Shown one piece after another: positions 26,200-36,125 of a DNA stretch of 64,000 nucleotides (the first letter of the stretch is position 1; each line of letters opens with the position of its first letter). The stretch lies in NCBI RefSeq assembly GCF_015291885.1, contig NZ_CP036186.1, positions 1,629,001 through 1,693,000 on the forward strand, in the 5' to 3' direction. The DNA is from Stutzerimonas stutzeri (GTDB taxonomy: Bacteria > Pseudomonadota > Gammaproteobacteria > Pseudomonadales > Pseudomonadaceae). Both the position numbers and the translations under genes were made by a program. A model generated the notes under the pieces. The model had not been told where the DNA came from. It did no database searches and saw only the letters and a program-made list of their open reading frames with translations.

Positions 26200-27162
26200 A
26201 TGAAGGCATTGCAAGGTATCGAGGGGCATCTGGAGTGGGCCGAGCGACCGGCTCCGGCGTGCGGCGATGGCGAAATCCGTATCCGTGTGGCTGCTGCCGG
26301 GCTGAACCGTGCGGACCTGCTGCAGCGAGGCGGACACTATCCGCCGCCGGCAGGTGTTACCGACATCCTGGGGCTGGAATGTGCTGGCGTTATCGCCGAG
26401 GTAAGCGGGCGCAGTCGCTGGAAGGTGGGCGATCGCGTATGCACGTTGTTGGCAGGTGGCGGCATGGCCGAAGAAGTGGTGGTCGACGCCCGTCATGCGC
26501 TGCCGGTTCCCGAGGGCATGTCGTTGCACGAGGCCGCAGTGATTCCGGAGGTATATGCCACGGCCTGGCTCAATCTCTATCGCCTGGGCGCATTACTGGC
26601 CGGCGACAAGGTACTGCTTCACGCTGGTGCCAGCGGTGTCGGCTCTGCGGCGATCCAGCTGTGCAAGGCCTTTGGCAATCCCTGCTGGGTCAGCGTCGGT
26701 TCGGCCGAGCGGCTGGCCTACTGCGAATCGCTGGGCGCGCAGGGCGGTGTGCTACGGGGTGACTCGCTCGAAGCGCTGCGCGATTTCGGTCCGTTCGACA
26801 TGATCCTCGATCCGGTCGGTGCGAAGTACGCCGCACTGAATATGCAACTACTGGCGATGGATGGGCGTTGGGTGATGATCGGCTTGATGGGCGGACGCAA
26901 GGCCGAGATGGATCTGGCTGGTTTGCTGGCCAAGCGCATCCAGTTGATCGGCTCGACCCTGCGCAGCCGCGACGCCGATTACAAGGCCGGGCTGCTAGCG
27001 GAAATGGAAGAGAAGGTCTGGCCGCTGTTCACCCAGGGCAAGCTTTCGCCGCGTCTGGAGCGAACCTTTGCCATCGGTGATGTGGAGGCTGCATTCGAAA
27101 CGCTGGCCAGCAACACCGTGTCCGGCAAGGTGGCCCTGGTGATCGATAGCGCGATTTCCTGA
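26200..27162 (+). CDS. NAD(P)H:quinone oxidoreductase, MDR superfamily
   Basis: A 320-residue zinc-free medium-chain dehydrogenase of the quinone oxidoreductase / PIG3 type. The GroES-like domain (about 1-115) contains AAGLNRADLLQRGGHYPPP. The Rossmann domain (about 125-260) contains VLLHAGASGVGSAAIQLCKAFG. MMIGLMGGRKAEMDLAGLLAKRI matches the PIG3-like subgroup. The start is ATG 26200, with GGAGG at 26191-26195; the longer frame from 26107 is not needed. The gene is divergent from prc. Confidence 0.9.
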   Translation: MKALQGIEGHLEWAERPAPACGDGEIRIRVAAAGLNRADLLQRGGHYPPPAGVTDILGLECAGVIAEVSGRSRWKVGDRVCTLLAGGGMAEEVVVDARHALPVPEGMSLHEAAVIPEVYATAWLNLYRLGALLAGDKVLLHAGASGVGSAAIQLCKAFGNPCWVSVGSAERLAYCESLGAQGGVLRGDSLEALRDFGPFDMILDPVGAKYAALNMQLLAMDGRWVMIGLMGGRKAEMDLAGLLAKRIQLIGSTLRSRDADYKAGLLAEMEEKVWPLFTQGKLSPRLERTFAIGDVEAAFETLASNTVSGKVALVIDSAIS

Positions 27163-27252
27163 TCCGCATCATCCTGATGTAGACGAGCCAGAACTGGCCC
27201 TATCTTGATAAAACGGGCAGGTTGCAGATGTTGCAGACCTGCCTGGTGTGGC

Positions 27253-28542
27253 TCAAGGCAGCTGGCTGCTGGCGTAGAAGGCGGTCAGCACCTTGACCAG
27301 ATGCGCCAGATCCTGGCTGCCCGCTAGCTCCCGGATCGAGTGCATGGCGAAGGTAGGCAGGCCAATGTCGACGGTACGCACACCCAGCTGGCTGGCCGTG
27401 ATCGGGCCGATCGTGGAGCCGCAACCCATGTCGCTACGGGTGACGAAACTCTGCACCGGTACTTCGTTCTCCAGACAAAGATGACGGAAGAACCCGGCGG
27501 TTTCGCTGCTTGTGGCGTAGCGCTGGTTGTTGTTCACCTTGATCACCGGGCCAGCGTTGAGCTTAGGCCCGTGGTTGCCGTCGTGCTTGTCGGCGTAGTT
27601 CGGGTGCACCGCGTGGGCATTGTCGGCGGAGATCAGCAGGGAATGGCTGATGGCGCGCTGGAAGTCGTCCTCATCCGGCAGCACTCGACGCAAGACCTGC
27701 TCCAGGAACGGGCCATCCGCGCCGCACAACGAGGTCGAGCCGACTTCCTCGTGATCGGTGCAGACCAGTACGCAGGTGTGCTCGGGTTCGGCGTTCAGCA
27801 AGGCCTGCAAACCCGCAAAGCACGAAAGCAGATTGTCCAGGCGGGCGCCGGCGATGAAGTCACCGTGCAAGCCGATGACCGCCGCGCTCTGGGTGTCGTA
27901 GAAGCTCAGTTCAAAGTCCAGTACGACGTCGGCGACCAGGCCATGTTCACGGCCGAGCTGATCGGCGAGCAGCGCGCGGAAGTCCGGGCTTTCCTGACTG
28001 GCGATCTGCGCGAGGATTGGCGGCAGCTCGTTCTGGGCGTTGATGGCCCAGCCCTGATTGGCTTCCCGGTTGAGGTGAATCGCCAGGTTCGGAATCGTCG
28101 CGATCGGCACCTTGAAGTCGATCAACTGGCTCTCGATGCGGCCATCACGGCTGTAGGTGACGCGGCCGGCCAGCGACAGATCGCGGTCGAACCAAGGAGC
28201 GAGCAGGGCGCCGCCATACACCTCGACACCCAGCTGCCAGAAGCCCTGGCGCTGCAGCTCCGGCTGTGGCTTGACCCGCAGGCACGGGCTGTCGGTATGG
28301 GCGCCGACCAGCCTCAGGCCATGCTCGACGAGCGACTTACTGCCCAGTTGAAAGGCGATGATGGCCGAGTCATTGCGGGTAACGTAATAACGCCCGCCAG
28401 CCTCGGTATGCCAGGCCTCGCGTTCGTCCAGCGCGCGGTAGCCAGCGGCCTGCAGTGCTTGGGCGAGATTCTGGGTGGCATGGAAGGGGGTAGGCGAGGC
28501 CTGCAAGTAGTCGATCAGGCCTTGGTTGAGAGCTTTGCGCAT
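27253..28542 (-). CDS. apeB: M18 aspartyl aminopeptidase
   Basis: A 429-residue cytoplasmic metallopeptidase removing N-terminal Asp or Glu. Metal and catalytic residues are visible in [13 protein letters not shown] (about 79-91), [14 protein letters not shown] (Asp), [17 protein letters not shown] (Glu-Glu) and the C-terminal [15 protein letters not shown] (His). [21 protein letters not shown] is the usual start. Length is typical of bacterial ApeB. It precedes, on the same strand, no closely spaced partner. Confidence 0.94.
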   Translation of the reverse strand: MRKALNQGLIDYLQASPTPFHATQNLAQALQAAGYRALDEREAWHTEAGGRYYVTRNDSAIIAFQLGSKSLVEHGLRLVGAHTDSPCLRVKPQPELQRQGFWQLGVEVYGGALLAPWFDRDLSLAGRVTYSRDGRIESQLIDFKVPIATIPNLAIHLNREANQGWAINAQNELPPILAQIASQESPDFRALLADQLGREHGLVADVVLDFELSFYDTQSAAVIGLHGDFIAGARLDNLLSCFAGLQALLNAEPEHTCVLVCTDHEEVGSTSLCGADGPFLEQVLRRVLPDEDDFQRAISHSLLISADNAHAVHPNYADKHDGNHGPKLNAGPVIKVNNNQRYATSSETAGFFRHLCLENEVPVQSFVTRSDMGCGSTIGPITASQLGVRTVDIGLPTFAMHSIRELAGSQDLAHLVKVLTAFYASSQLP

Positions 28543-28617
28543 TTCGGACTCCGGACTGCAAGCATCGAAGTCTATCCCATTGCAATGTGCGGCAGCAGTC
28601 CTTTACGGGCTTGGGAC

Positions 28618-29190
28618 TCAGTGGCGTCGAGCGATTACTTCGAACAGGTGCCAGTGCTTGCTGTGACCTACCGCGGTCTTGCCGTCGAACTCGAACTCGT
28701 TGAGTTCCACTAGCGTCCAGCTTTCGAATTTCCGTAGCAACCGCTCGCGACCGTGAATGGTGTAGCCCTTCGCCGCCCAGCTGTCGTGCGGCCCGAAGAA
28801 GTGCCCGGCGAACACGCCGCCCGGGCGTAGGCATTGGGTTATCCGTGCCCAGAAATCGTTGAATGCTTCCGGCTTGCAGAATGGCAGCGCGAAGCTTGCG
28901 TTCACTAGATCAGCGATCGGTAGCGGCGTCTCGTTCTCGAATGGCTGGCACCGAGTGGTGAGCCTACCTGACAAGCTGGGGTCGGCCTGCACGCGCAGGA
29001 CTTCCAGAGCATCTGCAGACTGGTCTACAGCGACCACCTTCCAGCCAGCACGCAGCAGAGCCAGACTATCGCGTCCGGCGCCGCACCCCAGGTCCAGAGC
29101 CTGGCCAGGGGAGGCGCTCCATAGGTCGAGCGCCTTGCGAAGGGTTGGGTGCGCTGGTGCGCCCTGGGTCGCTTCGAGAAAACGCTCCAT
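28618..29190 (-). CDS. Class I SAM-dependent methyltransferase
   Basis: A 190-residue protein with the SAM-binding motif ALDLGCGAGRDSLALLRAG and the acidic loop KVVAVDQSADAL, as in the methyltransferase 11/25 families. The substrate is unknown. The start at 29190 overlaps the rluA stop as ATGA, so translation is likely coupled. The frame remains open to 29271, but those extra residues overlap rluA and are not needed. Confidence 0.87.
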   Translation of the reverse strand: MERFLEATQGAPAHPTLRKALDLWSASPGQALDLGCGAGRDSLALLRAGWKVVAVDQSADALEVLRVQADPSLSGRLTTRCQPFENETPLPIADLVNASFALPFCKPEAFNDFWARITQCLRPGGVFAGHFFGPHDSWAAKGYTIHGRERLLRKFESWTLVELNEFEFDGKTAVGHSKHWHLFEVIARRH

Positions 29191-29825
29191 CAGAACGGTG
29201 CCGGGCATTCGAAGCGTAGCCGCTCGCCGGTTTGCGGATGAGTCAGTGCGAGCATGCTGGCGTGTAGGCACAGCCGTTCGTGGGCTTTCAGTGCCTGCTC
29301 ATGTGCGTATAAGCGATCGCCGAGTAGTGGGTGCCCGATCGACAGCATATGTACTCGCAATTGGTGAGAGCGGCCGGTGATAGGTGTCAGCTCGACGCGG
29401 CTGTAATCGCCACAGCGTTCAAGCACGCGCCAGAAAGTCAGGGCATGCTTGCCCAGCTCATGATCGACCACGTGACGCGGTTTGGTCGGCGGATCGTAGC
29501 GAAGCGGCAGGTCGATGCTGCCGCTGTCCTGTTCCGGCTCGCCCCAGCACAGTGCGGTGTAGGCCTTTTCGGTTTCACGATCATGGAACTGACGAGACAG
29601 CTCACGGTGCGTATCAGCGTCGCGGGCAAGCACGATAAGCCCGGAGGTTTCCCAGTCCAGGCGGTGCACGATGCGCGCTTCGGGATAGCCATTTTCCTGC
29701 AGGCGGGTTACTAGACAGTCACGGTTGTCTTCGGCGCGACCCGGTACGGACAGCAGCAAGGTCGGCTTGTTGATGACCAGAAGGGCGGCGTCCTGATGGA
29801 CGATCTCGATAGCGCTAAGAGGCAT
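29190..29825 (-). CDS. rluA: RluA-family pseudouridine synthase
   Basis: A 211-residue enzyme converting uridine to pseudouridine in 23S rRNA and some tRNAs (dual-specificity RluA by length and lack of an S4 domain). The catalytic Asp is in RIVHRLDWETSGLIVLA (about 55-71). LTPITGRSHQLRVHM and HASMLALTHP are conserved. The start is ATG 29825, with GGAAAAGCGA just upstream; the longer frame would use a GTG at 29837. It is coupled to the methyltransferase gene by ATGA. Confidence 0.9.
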   Translation of the reverse strand: MPLSAIEIVHQDAALLVINKPTLLLSVPGRAEDNRDCLVTRLQENGYPEARIVHRLDWETSGLIVLARDADTHRELSRQFHDRETEKAYTALCWGEPEQDSGSIDLPLRYDPPTKPRHVVDHELGKHALTFWRVLERCGDYSRVELTPITGRSHQLRVHMLSIGHPLLGDRLYAHEQALKAHERLCLHASMLALTHPQTGERLRFECPAPF

Positions 29826-29845
29826 TCGCTTTTCCACAAACGAAG

Positions 29846-29867
29846 ACGGCGACCCGTGGGCCGCCGT
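29846..29867 (-). terminator. Hairpin between minE and rluA
   Basis: Ten-base stem with one mismatch, ACGGCGGCCC / GGGTCGCCGT on the minus strand, followed by the T-rich CTTCGTTT. It could end the minCDE transcript. Confidence 0.55.
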
Positions 29868-29886
29868 TTCTGTACGCCGGTTTCGC

Positions 29887-30144
29887 TCAGCGATCCGGCA
29901 GGGTGATGTTCAGCTCGAGAATCGAGCAGCTGCCCTGATCCTCGAGTGCAACCTGGACCTGGTCGCTGTCAATGTTGACGTACTTGCGGATCACCTCGAC
30001 CAGTTCTTTCTGCAGGGCCGGCAGGTAGTCCGGCTCAGTGCGCTGGCCACGCTCGTGGGCGACGATGATCTGCAAACGCTCTTTGGCGATTGCAGCTGGG
30101 GATTCCTTCTTCTTGCGTTCACGGAAGAAGTCGAAAAGGTTCAT
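29887..30144 (-). CDS. minE: MinE, topological specificity factor for cell division
   Basis: An 85-residue protein that stimulates MinD ATPase activity and drives Min oscillation. It starts [12 protein letters not shown], a membrane-targeting N-terminus. [16 protein letters not shown] (about 20-35) is the MinD-contact region. The C-terminal dimerisation part includes [16 protein letters not shown]. It overlaps minD by four bases (ATGA). Length is typical. Confidence 0.95.
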   Translation of the reverse strand: MNLFDFFRERKKKESPAAIAKERLQIIVAHERGQRTEPDYLPALQKELVEVIRKYVNIDSDQVQVALEDQGSCSILELNITLPDR

Positions 30145-30956
30145 TCGCGGCCTCCGAAAAGTCGTTGCAGGAAGCCAGGCTTCTTCACGTCGAGGAAGCG
30201 ATGCACCACTTCCTTGCCAAGCAGACGGTCCACGGCATCGCTATAGGCCTGGCCGGCATCGCTCTGATCGTCGAGAATCACAGGGATGCCCTGGTTGGAC
30301 GCCTTGAGTACGGCCTGCGACTCGGGAATTACGCCAAGCAGGCGGATGGAAAGGATTTCCTCGACGTCCTCGACGCCGAGCATTTCACCTTTGGTGACGC
30401 GTTCGGGGTTGTATCGGGTCAGCAGCAGGTGTTCCTTGATAGGCTCCTCGCCGCTCTCGGCGCGGCGCGACTTGCTAGCAAGCAGGCCGAGCATGCGGTC
30501 GGAGTCGCGTACCGAGGATACTTCCGGGTTGGTTACGACGATGGCTTCGTCAGCGAAATACATGGCCAGGTGCGCGCCTTTCTCGATACCGGCTGGGGAA
30601 TCGCAGATGACGTATTCGAAGTTCTTGCCCAGCTCGTCGATGACCTTGCCGACGCCTTCTTGAGTCAGGGCGTCTTTGTCGCGGGTCTGGCTGGCAGCAA
30701 GCACGTAGAGGTTCTCTAGGCGCTTGTCCTTGATCAGTGCTTGGGTAAGGGTGGCATCGCCGTTGATGACGTTGACGAAGTCATAAACTACTCGACGCTC
30801 GCAGCCCATGATCAAGTCGAGATTCCGCAGACCGACGTCGAAGTCGACGATGACGGTCCTGTGGCCGCGCAACGCGAGGCCGGTGCCGATGGCGGCGCTG
30901 GTGGTGGTTTTACCAACGCCACCTTTGCCGGAAGTGACTACGATGATCTTGGCCAA
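30141..30956 (-). CDS. minD: MinD, septum-site determining ATPase
   Basis: A 271-residue ParA-superfamily ATPase with the deviant Walker [11 protein letters not shown] at about 11-20, [18 protein letters not shown], and the switch region [11 protein letters not shown]. The C-terminal helix ([13 protein letters not shown]) is the membrane-targeting sequence. It binds the membrane as an ATP dimer and recruits MinC. It is the middle gene of minC-minD-minE. Confidence 0.96.
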   Translation of the reverse strand: MAKIIVVTSGKGGVGKTTTSAAIGTGLALRGHRTVIVDFDVGLRNLDLIMGCERRVVYDFVNVINGDATLTQALIKDKRLENLYVLAASQTRDKDALTQEGVGKVIDELGKNFEYVICDSPAGIEKGAHLAMYFADEAIVVTNPEVSSVRDSDRMLGLLASKSRRAESGEEPIKEHLLLTRYNPERVTKGEMLGVEDVEEILSIRLLGVIPESQAVLKASNQGIPVILDDQSDAGQAYSDAVDRLLGKEVVHRFLDVKKPGFLQRLFGGRE

Positions 30957-31051
30957 GGTGATTCACCCTAAAAATTAAAAAATCGGGACCTTCCGCTGAT
31001 TTCGGCGTCAGGATTGCCCGTTTGGTCCTTGAAAATTCGCGGCAGTATCCG

Positions 31052-31777
31052 TTAAAGGCGGGTGATGTTCAACACATCGCCAGAGAGGCTGATCTGTACT
31101 GCTTCAGCCCAGAGAGGATCGCGTCGCAGGTCCTCGGCGACCTTGTATTGGCCGGCGATGGAAACCATTTCCGCTGCGAGTTGCTGGCAGAAGATGCGTG
31201 CCGTGGTGTCGCCTTTGATGCCCGCGAGGGCGCGACCGCGGAGCGGACCGTACACATGGATGTTTCCATCGGCGAGAAGTTCCGCACCCGGACTCACGGG
31301 AGCGAGGACGATCAGGTCGCCACCCTGCGCATACACCTGCTGGCCGCCGCGAATTGGCGTGGTAACGACTCGGGTAGGGCGATAGACCGGTTCAGCGGGT
31401 TTAGCCGGGATTTTCGAATTCAGATCGACCTGGCGTTCACGTGCGCCGGAGGGCGGTAGCACAGGCAGGTCGAGCACTGCCGCCGCTTCTAGATGTGTGG
31501 GGTCGCTAGCCCGCAGTGCCAGTGTGCGCAGGCGGTGCTTGCGGCAGAGGCTGACCAGCGCAGCGATATCGATCTCGCGGGCGGACTCCGGCAGCTTGTC
31601 CAGTGCCAGTACCAGCGGGGTGTTATTGAAGAAGTCCGGCGCTTGCTCGACTTTGGCCGCAAGTTGCTCGTCGAGACGCTCGATGTCGTTACTCGCGAGC
31701 TCCAGCACGGTGATGGCGAGCATGCTGCCCTTGAGCTGAAAGGCTGGGGACTGATCGGTGAGGTCGGCTTGGCTCAT
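31052..31777 (-). CDS. minC: MinC, septum-site inhibitor
   Basis: A 241-residue FtsZ polymerisation inhibitor. The N-terminal domain (about 8-105) contains [20 protein letters not shown] linker follows, and the C-terminal beta-helix (about 130-235) has [24 protein letters not shown] and [16 protein letters not shown], which bind MinD. It is the first gene of the operon, 95 bases before minD. Its upstream region is shared with the divergent lpxL-like gene. Confidence 0.95.
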   Translation of the reverse strand: MSQADLTDQSPAFQLKGSMLAITVLELASNDIERLDEQLAAKVEQAPDFFNNTPLVLALDKLPESAREIDIAALVSLCRKHRLRTLALRASDPTHLEAAAVLDLPVLPPSGARERQVDLNSKIPAKPAEPVYRPTRVVTTPIRGGQQVYAQGGDLIVLAPVSPGAELLADGNIHVYGPLRGRALAGIKGDTTARIFCQQLAAEMVSIAGQYKVAEDLRRDPLWAEAVQISLSGDVLNITRL

Positions 31778-31935
31778 GGTCTGTCTGCTGCGGTAAATGG
31801 CGAGGACTTATAGCGGGGAGCGCCGCCGCCTGCAACCCGGCAAGGGCCTGCGGAACGATCACTGGTGCGTCGAGGTTCGGTCAATGCGGGCATTTGCCGG
31901 TAGAATGCGCCGCTTCATAGGCTGTTGAGCTATTC

Positions 31936-32874
31936 ATGGACCGTCCTCAGTTTCGTGCGTACTTCCTGCATCCGCGCTTCTGGCCGCTGTGGCTGGGCCT
32001 GGGATTGCTATGGCTGCTGGTTCAGTTGCCTTATCCGCTGCTGCTGAAACTGGGGCGTGGTCTCGGCGCACTGATGTTCCGTTTCGCCGGTTCGCGGCGT
32101 TACATCGCCCGGCGCAATCTGGAGCTGTGTTTTCCAGAACTCAGCCAGGAGCAGCGCGAACGACTGCTGCATGAGAATTTCGCTTCCAACGGCATTGCCT
32201 TCTTCGAGATGGCGATGAGTTGGTGGTGGCCGCAGGCGCGCCTGCAGCGTCTGGCCCGGATCGAAGGGCTGGAGCATCTGCAACAGGCCCAGGCGGCGGG
32301 GCAGGGCGTAATCCTGATGGCGCTGCATTTCACCACCCTGGAAATCGGCGCGGCGCTGCTAGGCCAACGGCACACCATCGACGGCATGTACCGCCAGCAT
32401 AAGAATCCGGTGTTCGACTTCGTCCAGCGCCGCGGGCGCGAACGGCACAACCTCGACGCGAGTGCAATCGAGCGCGAGGACGTACGCGCCATGCTCAAGG
32501 TTCTGCGGGCTGGTCGCGCCATCTGGTATGCGCCGGATCAGGACTATGGGCGCAAGCAGAGCTTGTTCGTACCGCTGTTCGGCATCCAGGCAGCTACGGT
32601 GACCGCCACCACTAAGTTCGCTCGACTGGGCAGGGCCAAGGTCGTGCCGTTCACCCAGGAACGCCTGGCTGACGGCTCGGGCTATCGGTTGGTGATCCAT
32701 CCGCCGCTTGAGGACTTTCCCGGCGAGAGTGAAGAAGCCGATTGCCTGCGGATCAATCAGTGGATCGAGGAGGCGGTCAGTGCTTTGCCGGAGCAATACC
32801 TTTGGGCACATCGCCGTTTCAAGACCCGCCCGCTTGGTGAGCCTGGCCTTTATAAGAAACGCAGGAAGCGATAG
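31936..32874 (+). CDS. lpxL: Lipid A biosynthesis acyltransferase (LpxL/HtrB type)
   Basis: A 312-residue inner-membrane enzyme adding a secondary acyl chain to lipid A. A hydrophobic anchor lies at about 15-45. The catalytic HxxxxE appears in ALHFTTLEIG near residue 130. YAPDQDYG and the C-terminal LPEQYLWAHRRFKTRP are family hallmarks. Whether it acts as LpxL or LpxM cannot be settled; HtrB/LpxL is the usual name next to minC in Pseudomonas. It is monocistronic and divergent from minC. Confidence 0.9.
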   Translation: MDRPQFRAYFLHPRFWPLWLGLGLLWLLVQLPYPLLLKLGRGLGALMFRFAGSRRYIARRNLELCFPELSQEQRERLLHENFASNGIAFFEMAMSWWWPQARLQRLARIEGLEHLQQAQAAGQGVILMALHFTTLEIGAALLGQRHTIDGMYRQHKNPVFDFVQRRGRERHNLDASAIEREDVRAMLKVLRAGRAIWYAPDQDYGRKQSLFVPLFGIQAATVTATTKFARLGRAKVVPFTQERLADGSGYRLVIHPPLEDFPGESEEADCLRINQWIEEAVSALPEQYLWAHRRFKTRPLGEPGLYKKRRKR

Positions 32875-32919
32875 GCCGGTCAGCAGGCCACGCTGGTGGC
32901 GCGCGCCGATCTGCTCCGG

Positions 32920-33762
32920 TCAGGCCAGTGTCCCATCGCGAAAATCCCGCAGCGCTTGCTCGACCTCCTCGCGGCTATTCATCACAAACGGACCGTACTG
33001 CACGATGGGTTCTCTCAGCGGTCGGCCGGCGAGCAGCATCAGTCGTGCGCCGGTCTCGCTGTGTAATTGCAGCTCACCCTGTTCGGACAGGCGCACCAGC
33101 TGGCCCTTGCCGACCGGCTGATCGCCGACCTGCAGCGCGCCCTCGTATACATAGAGCAACAACAGGTGGCCGTCCGGGATCTGCGGCGAGAACGTGCTAC
33201 CGGCGGGCAAGTGCAGATCGAATAGCTGGGGCTCGGTATCGGGCCGCTGCACGACGCCTTGGTGCTCGATGCCTTCCGCCTTCAATGTTCCGGCGATGAC
33301 CTTGGCCCGTACGCCGTTTTCGAGGCGCACCTGGGGAATCTCTGCAGGTGCGAAGTCGCGGTAACCCGGCTCTCCGAGCTTGGCGTGGGCGGGCAGGTTC
33401 AGCCACAGCTGGAAGCCGCGCATGAGGCCTTCCTCCTGCTCCGGCATTTCGCTGTGGATCACACCGCGTGCTGCGGTCATCCACTGCACACCGCCGCTTT
33501 CCAGCCGCCCGACGTTGCCCATGTGATCCTCGTGGCGCATCCGCCCTTCGAGCATATAGGTGATGGTTTCGAAACCTCTATGCGGGTGCGGCGGGAAGCC
33601 GGCGATGTACTCTTCCGGATCGTTCGAGCCGAACTCGTCGAGCATCAGAAAAGGGTCGAAACGCTCCGGTGCTACGCCGCCGAAAACACGTGTCAGACTG
33701 ACGCCAGCGCCATCGGATGTAGGCCGGCCGGTCGTGATGGATAGAATTTCCCGTTGGGCCAT
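32920..33762 (-). CDS. Pirin family cupin protein
   Basis: A 280-residue bicupin. The N-terminal pirin domain has the metal-binding signature FPPHPHRGFETITYMLEG (about 56-73) and GGVQWMTAARGVIHSEMP. The C-terminal pirin domain includes HLPAGSTFSPQIPDGH. Bacterial pirins include quercetin 2,3-dioxygenases and regulators of metabolism; the role here is not known. It is monocistronic, facing the 3' end of the acyltransferase gene. Confidence 0.92.
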   Translation of the reverse strand: MAQREILSITTGRPTSDGAGVSLTRVFGGVAPERFDPFLMLDEFGSNDPEEYIAGFPPHPHRGFETITYMLEGRMRHEDHMGNVGRLESGGVQWMTAARGVIHSEMPEQEEGLMRGFQLWLNLPAHAKLGEPGYRDFAPAEIPQVRLENGVRAKVIAGTLKAEGIEHQGVVQRPDTEPQLFDLHLPAGSTFSPQIPDGHLLLLYVYEGALQVGDQPVGKGQLVRLSEQGELQLHSETGARLMLLAGRPLREPIVQYGPFVMNSREEVEQALRDFRDGTLA

Positions 33763-33854
33763 GATCGAGGCCTCCTGATTGAATGTCTCCAGAATAGGCG
33801 CGTCGTTTCGATCAATGGTTGCGTAATACTGCTTTAACCAATCGGCAGGTTAGA

Positions 33855-34622
33855 TTATTCCTCGACCAGTAGTTCCCGTGCGCGACTGTAGACATAACGG
33901 ACTTTTTCGTACTCGAAAGGTGAATTGAGCTGGCCATAGCGGAAGCTGGTGACATGTCGTGCATTGATTGCGCGCAGCGCAGTCAGGCTCAGCTCGCCAC
34001 CGGTGGTCTCGGAGTACTGTAGAAAGTCGATTTGCCGCTCGATGGCAAAGTCTGCAACGCGACCTGTGGTATCACGTAGGTTCGATGGCCCGAGCGCCGG
34101 CAAAATCAGGTACGGTCCCTGAGGGACGCCCCAGTAGCCGAGGGTCTGGCCGAAATCTTCGCTCTGTCGTGGTAGCCCCATGTGGGTTGCGGGGTCCCAG
34201 AGGCCGCCGACGCCGATGATGCTGTTGAACAGAAAGCGCGCAGTGGCGTTCGCGGCTCGCTGGCCTTTCAGCTGGGCCAGGCTGTTGAACAGGGTGGGCA
34301 CTTCTCCCAGGTTGCTGAAGAAGTTGCTTACGCCGGTACGCACTGGTTGAGGCGTGACATAGCGGTAGCCGCGCACAACCGGCAGCATCACCCACTGATC
34401 GAGCCGATAGTTGAAGTGATAGATGCGTCGGTTGACCGACTCGAACGGGTCGTACACGTCCAGTGCCTGAAAGGTCGCGCGCTCGAACTCGCGTTGGTCC
34501 AGTCCTGGATTGAATTCCAAGTTGCGCAGCGGATGCGTGAAGCCATCCTCATCTACCTTGGGCGTGTCGGCGAAGGCCAGACCACTGGCCAGAAGCAGCG
34601 GCAGCAGCATTCCTTTAGCCAC
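33855..34622 (-). CDS. MlaA/VacJ-like protein without lipidation cysteine
   Basis: A 255-residue protein of the MlaA family, which removes phospholipids from the outer leaflet of the outer membrane. YDPFESVNRRIYHFNYRLDQ, FFSNLGEVPTLFNSLAQ and IIGVGGLWDPATHMGL are family signatures. The N-terminus MAKGMLLPLLLASGLAFAD is a Sec-type signal with no lipobox Cys, unlike classical MlaA. The start is a GTG at 34622 with GGAG eight bases upstream. It overlaps the hydrolase gene by eight bases (GTGGCTAA), so the two are likely coupled. A second, canonical mlaA may exist elsewhere. Confidence 0.85.
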   Translation of the reverse strand: MAKGMLLPLLLASGLAFADTPKVDEDGFTHPLRNLEFNPGLDQREFERATFQALDVYDPFESVNRRIYHFNYRLDQWVMLPVVRGYRYVTPQPVRTGVSNFFSNLGEVPTLFNSLAQLKGQRAANATARFLFNSIIGVGGLWDPATHMGLPRQSEDFGQTLGYWGVPQGPYLILPALGPSNLRDTTGRVADFAIERQIDFLQYSETTGGELSLTALRAINARHVTSFRYGQLNSPFEYEKVRYVYSRARELLVEE

Positions 34623-35907
34623 GGAAGAACTCCAGCATGTGTTGAGTGTTTACGCGGTAGTTGAGATTGCCGCAGTGGCCGCCACGTGGGTAGAGGGTCA
34701 GGCGATCGCCAAAGGTGCGGCGTAGGAAACCGATGTCTCCTGGGCCTAGTATCAGATCGTCGGCATTATGCATCACGGCGATTTTCGGGCTCTCGCGCAA
34801 GTAATCCTCAAGTGCATACAGGCTGACCTGCTGGATCAGTTGGGTCAGGCTGCCACCATCGTACTGCGCGCGCCACATCGGGATGAGCTGCTCGGTGATG
34901 TAGCAGTCAAAGCTGCAGAGCAGGGCGCGTTTGAAAAACGGTTCCAGACGAGTACTTTCGTTGATCGGATATTCGGGCGGGGTGATCAGTCCGCGACGGT
35001 TTATCAGGTCGGAGGTAAAGGTGATGTCGGCGGCGGAAAAGCGAAACACCGATCCGATCAGCATGGCCAACTGCTCATCACTGAGCTTCAAGTGCGATTG
35101 CTGAAAGTCGTAGAGCATCGCTTCGTCTAGGTCGATGTAGCCTTTCTGCTGGTAGTAGCGGGTGAGTTTCTCAAGCACCACTTCATAAAAGGTGGTGTTG
35201 TCGTCGATGCCTTCGACGCGTGTCTGCACCAACTTGTCCAGGTTGCTGACCGAGGTGTAGAGGTTGACCGGCGGATTCAGCAGCAGCACGCGTTTGAAGT
35301 TGAAGCTGCGGCGGGTTTCGTCCAGCTGGCTGACGAATGCCGCATTCAGGGCCCCGAGGCTGTAACCGGCAAGGTGGTATTCGGTCACGGGCAGCTTGTG
35401 GTGCTGCGCGCGAACCGCCTGCATGACCCGGTACAGGTCCTTAGCGTCGTCGCTGCTGATACCCGGCGTTGCATAGCGCGAGGCGGCAGACATGAAGTCA
35501 TAACTGGTCGGTGACGATAGCTGCACCACATGGTAGCCGGCGCCGTAGAACAGGCGCTTGAGTTCTTCCGTCTTACCCGCGGAGTAGCGCGCCCCGGTGC
35601 CGGAGATGAGGAAAATCAGCGGTGCAGGACCGCTCTGGCGTGCGAGACGATAACGCAGTCGCTTAACTGGCCAAAAGTTGTCTGGCAAGGTGAATTCGCG
35701 CTCTGGCCGCAGGCGCAGGCTGTAGTCCGCCTGGTTGATGTCATCGTCGCTGGGGACTTCGGCGCGGAGCTCAGCCGGTGTTCCGGCAATCGTGGCGGCG
35801 AAAGGATTGGCCAAAGGATAGCCATACTCTTCGACGCTAAAGTCCGCCGCATGCACTGGTGCTATGACCAGGGCGAACAGGGCAGTCAGGCGCAACAACA
35901 GCTGCAT
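34615..35907 (-). CDS. Secreted alpha/beta hydrolase
   Basis: A 430-residue protein with a signal peptide (MQLLLRLTALFALVIAPVHA) and an alpha/beta-hydrolase fold. The nucleophile is probably Ser in HLAGYSLGALNA (about 179), the acid Asp in HNADDLILG, and the base His in GGHCGNLNY near the C-terminus. LIFLISGTGARYSAGKTEEL forms the oxyanion region. The mature protein is expected in the periplasm or cell surface. The substrate is unknown; coupling to a MlaA-like gene suggests envelope lipid. Homologues have, as far as I remember, sometimes been mislabelled as protein kinases; no kinase motif is present. Confidence 0.8.
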   Translation of the reverse strand: MQLLLRLTALFALVIAPVHAADFSVEEYGYPLANPFAATIAGTPAELRAEVPSDDDINQADYSLRLRPEREFTLPDNFWPVKRLRYRLARQSGPAPLIFLISGTGARYSAGKTEELKRLFYGAGYHVVQLSSPTSYDFMSAASRYATPGISSDDAKDLYRVMQAVRAQHHKLPVTEYHLAGYSLGALNAAFVSQLDETRRSFNFKRVLLLNPPVNLYTSVSNLDKLVQTRVEGIDDNTTFYEVVLEKLTRYYQQKGYIDLDEAMLYDFQQSHLKLSDEQLAMLIGSVFRFSAADITFTSDLINRRGLITPPEYPINESTRLEPFFKRALLCSFDCYITEQLIPMWRAQYDGGSLTQLIQQVSLYALEDYLRESPKIAVMHNADDLILGPGDIGFLRRTFGDRLTLYPRGGHCGNLNYRVNTQHMLEFFRG

Positions 35908-36125
35908 GGTACTTCTCCATTAACAAGCCACTCGCGGCTTGTAGCGAAGTGGCTGCGGGCATTTCGCGCCACCTGTCCTAATCAGATCTGCATTGGCTGC
36001 ACACTGCAAGCCAACATCACTATGGCAGCGTCGTTGCGAATTCGATCCGTGGCCAAAGTAGAAATCAGGACGGCTCGACAGATGCTGCCTAATTCGCGCA
36101 TTCAGGCATATGCCCGTAGACCGTG

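Noticed and set aside
27340..28713. 457-codon plus-strand frame opposite apeB
   Set aside because: apeB on the minus strand shows all M18 peptidase motifs; the opposite frame has none.
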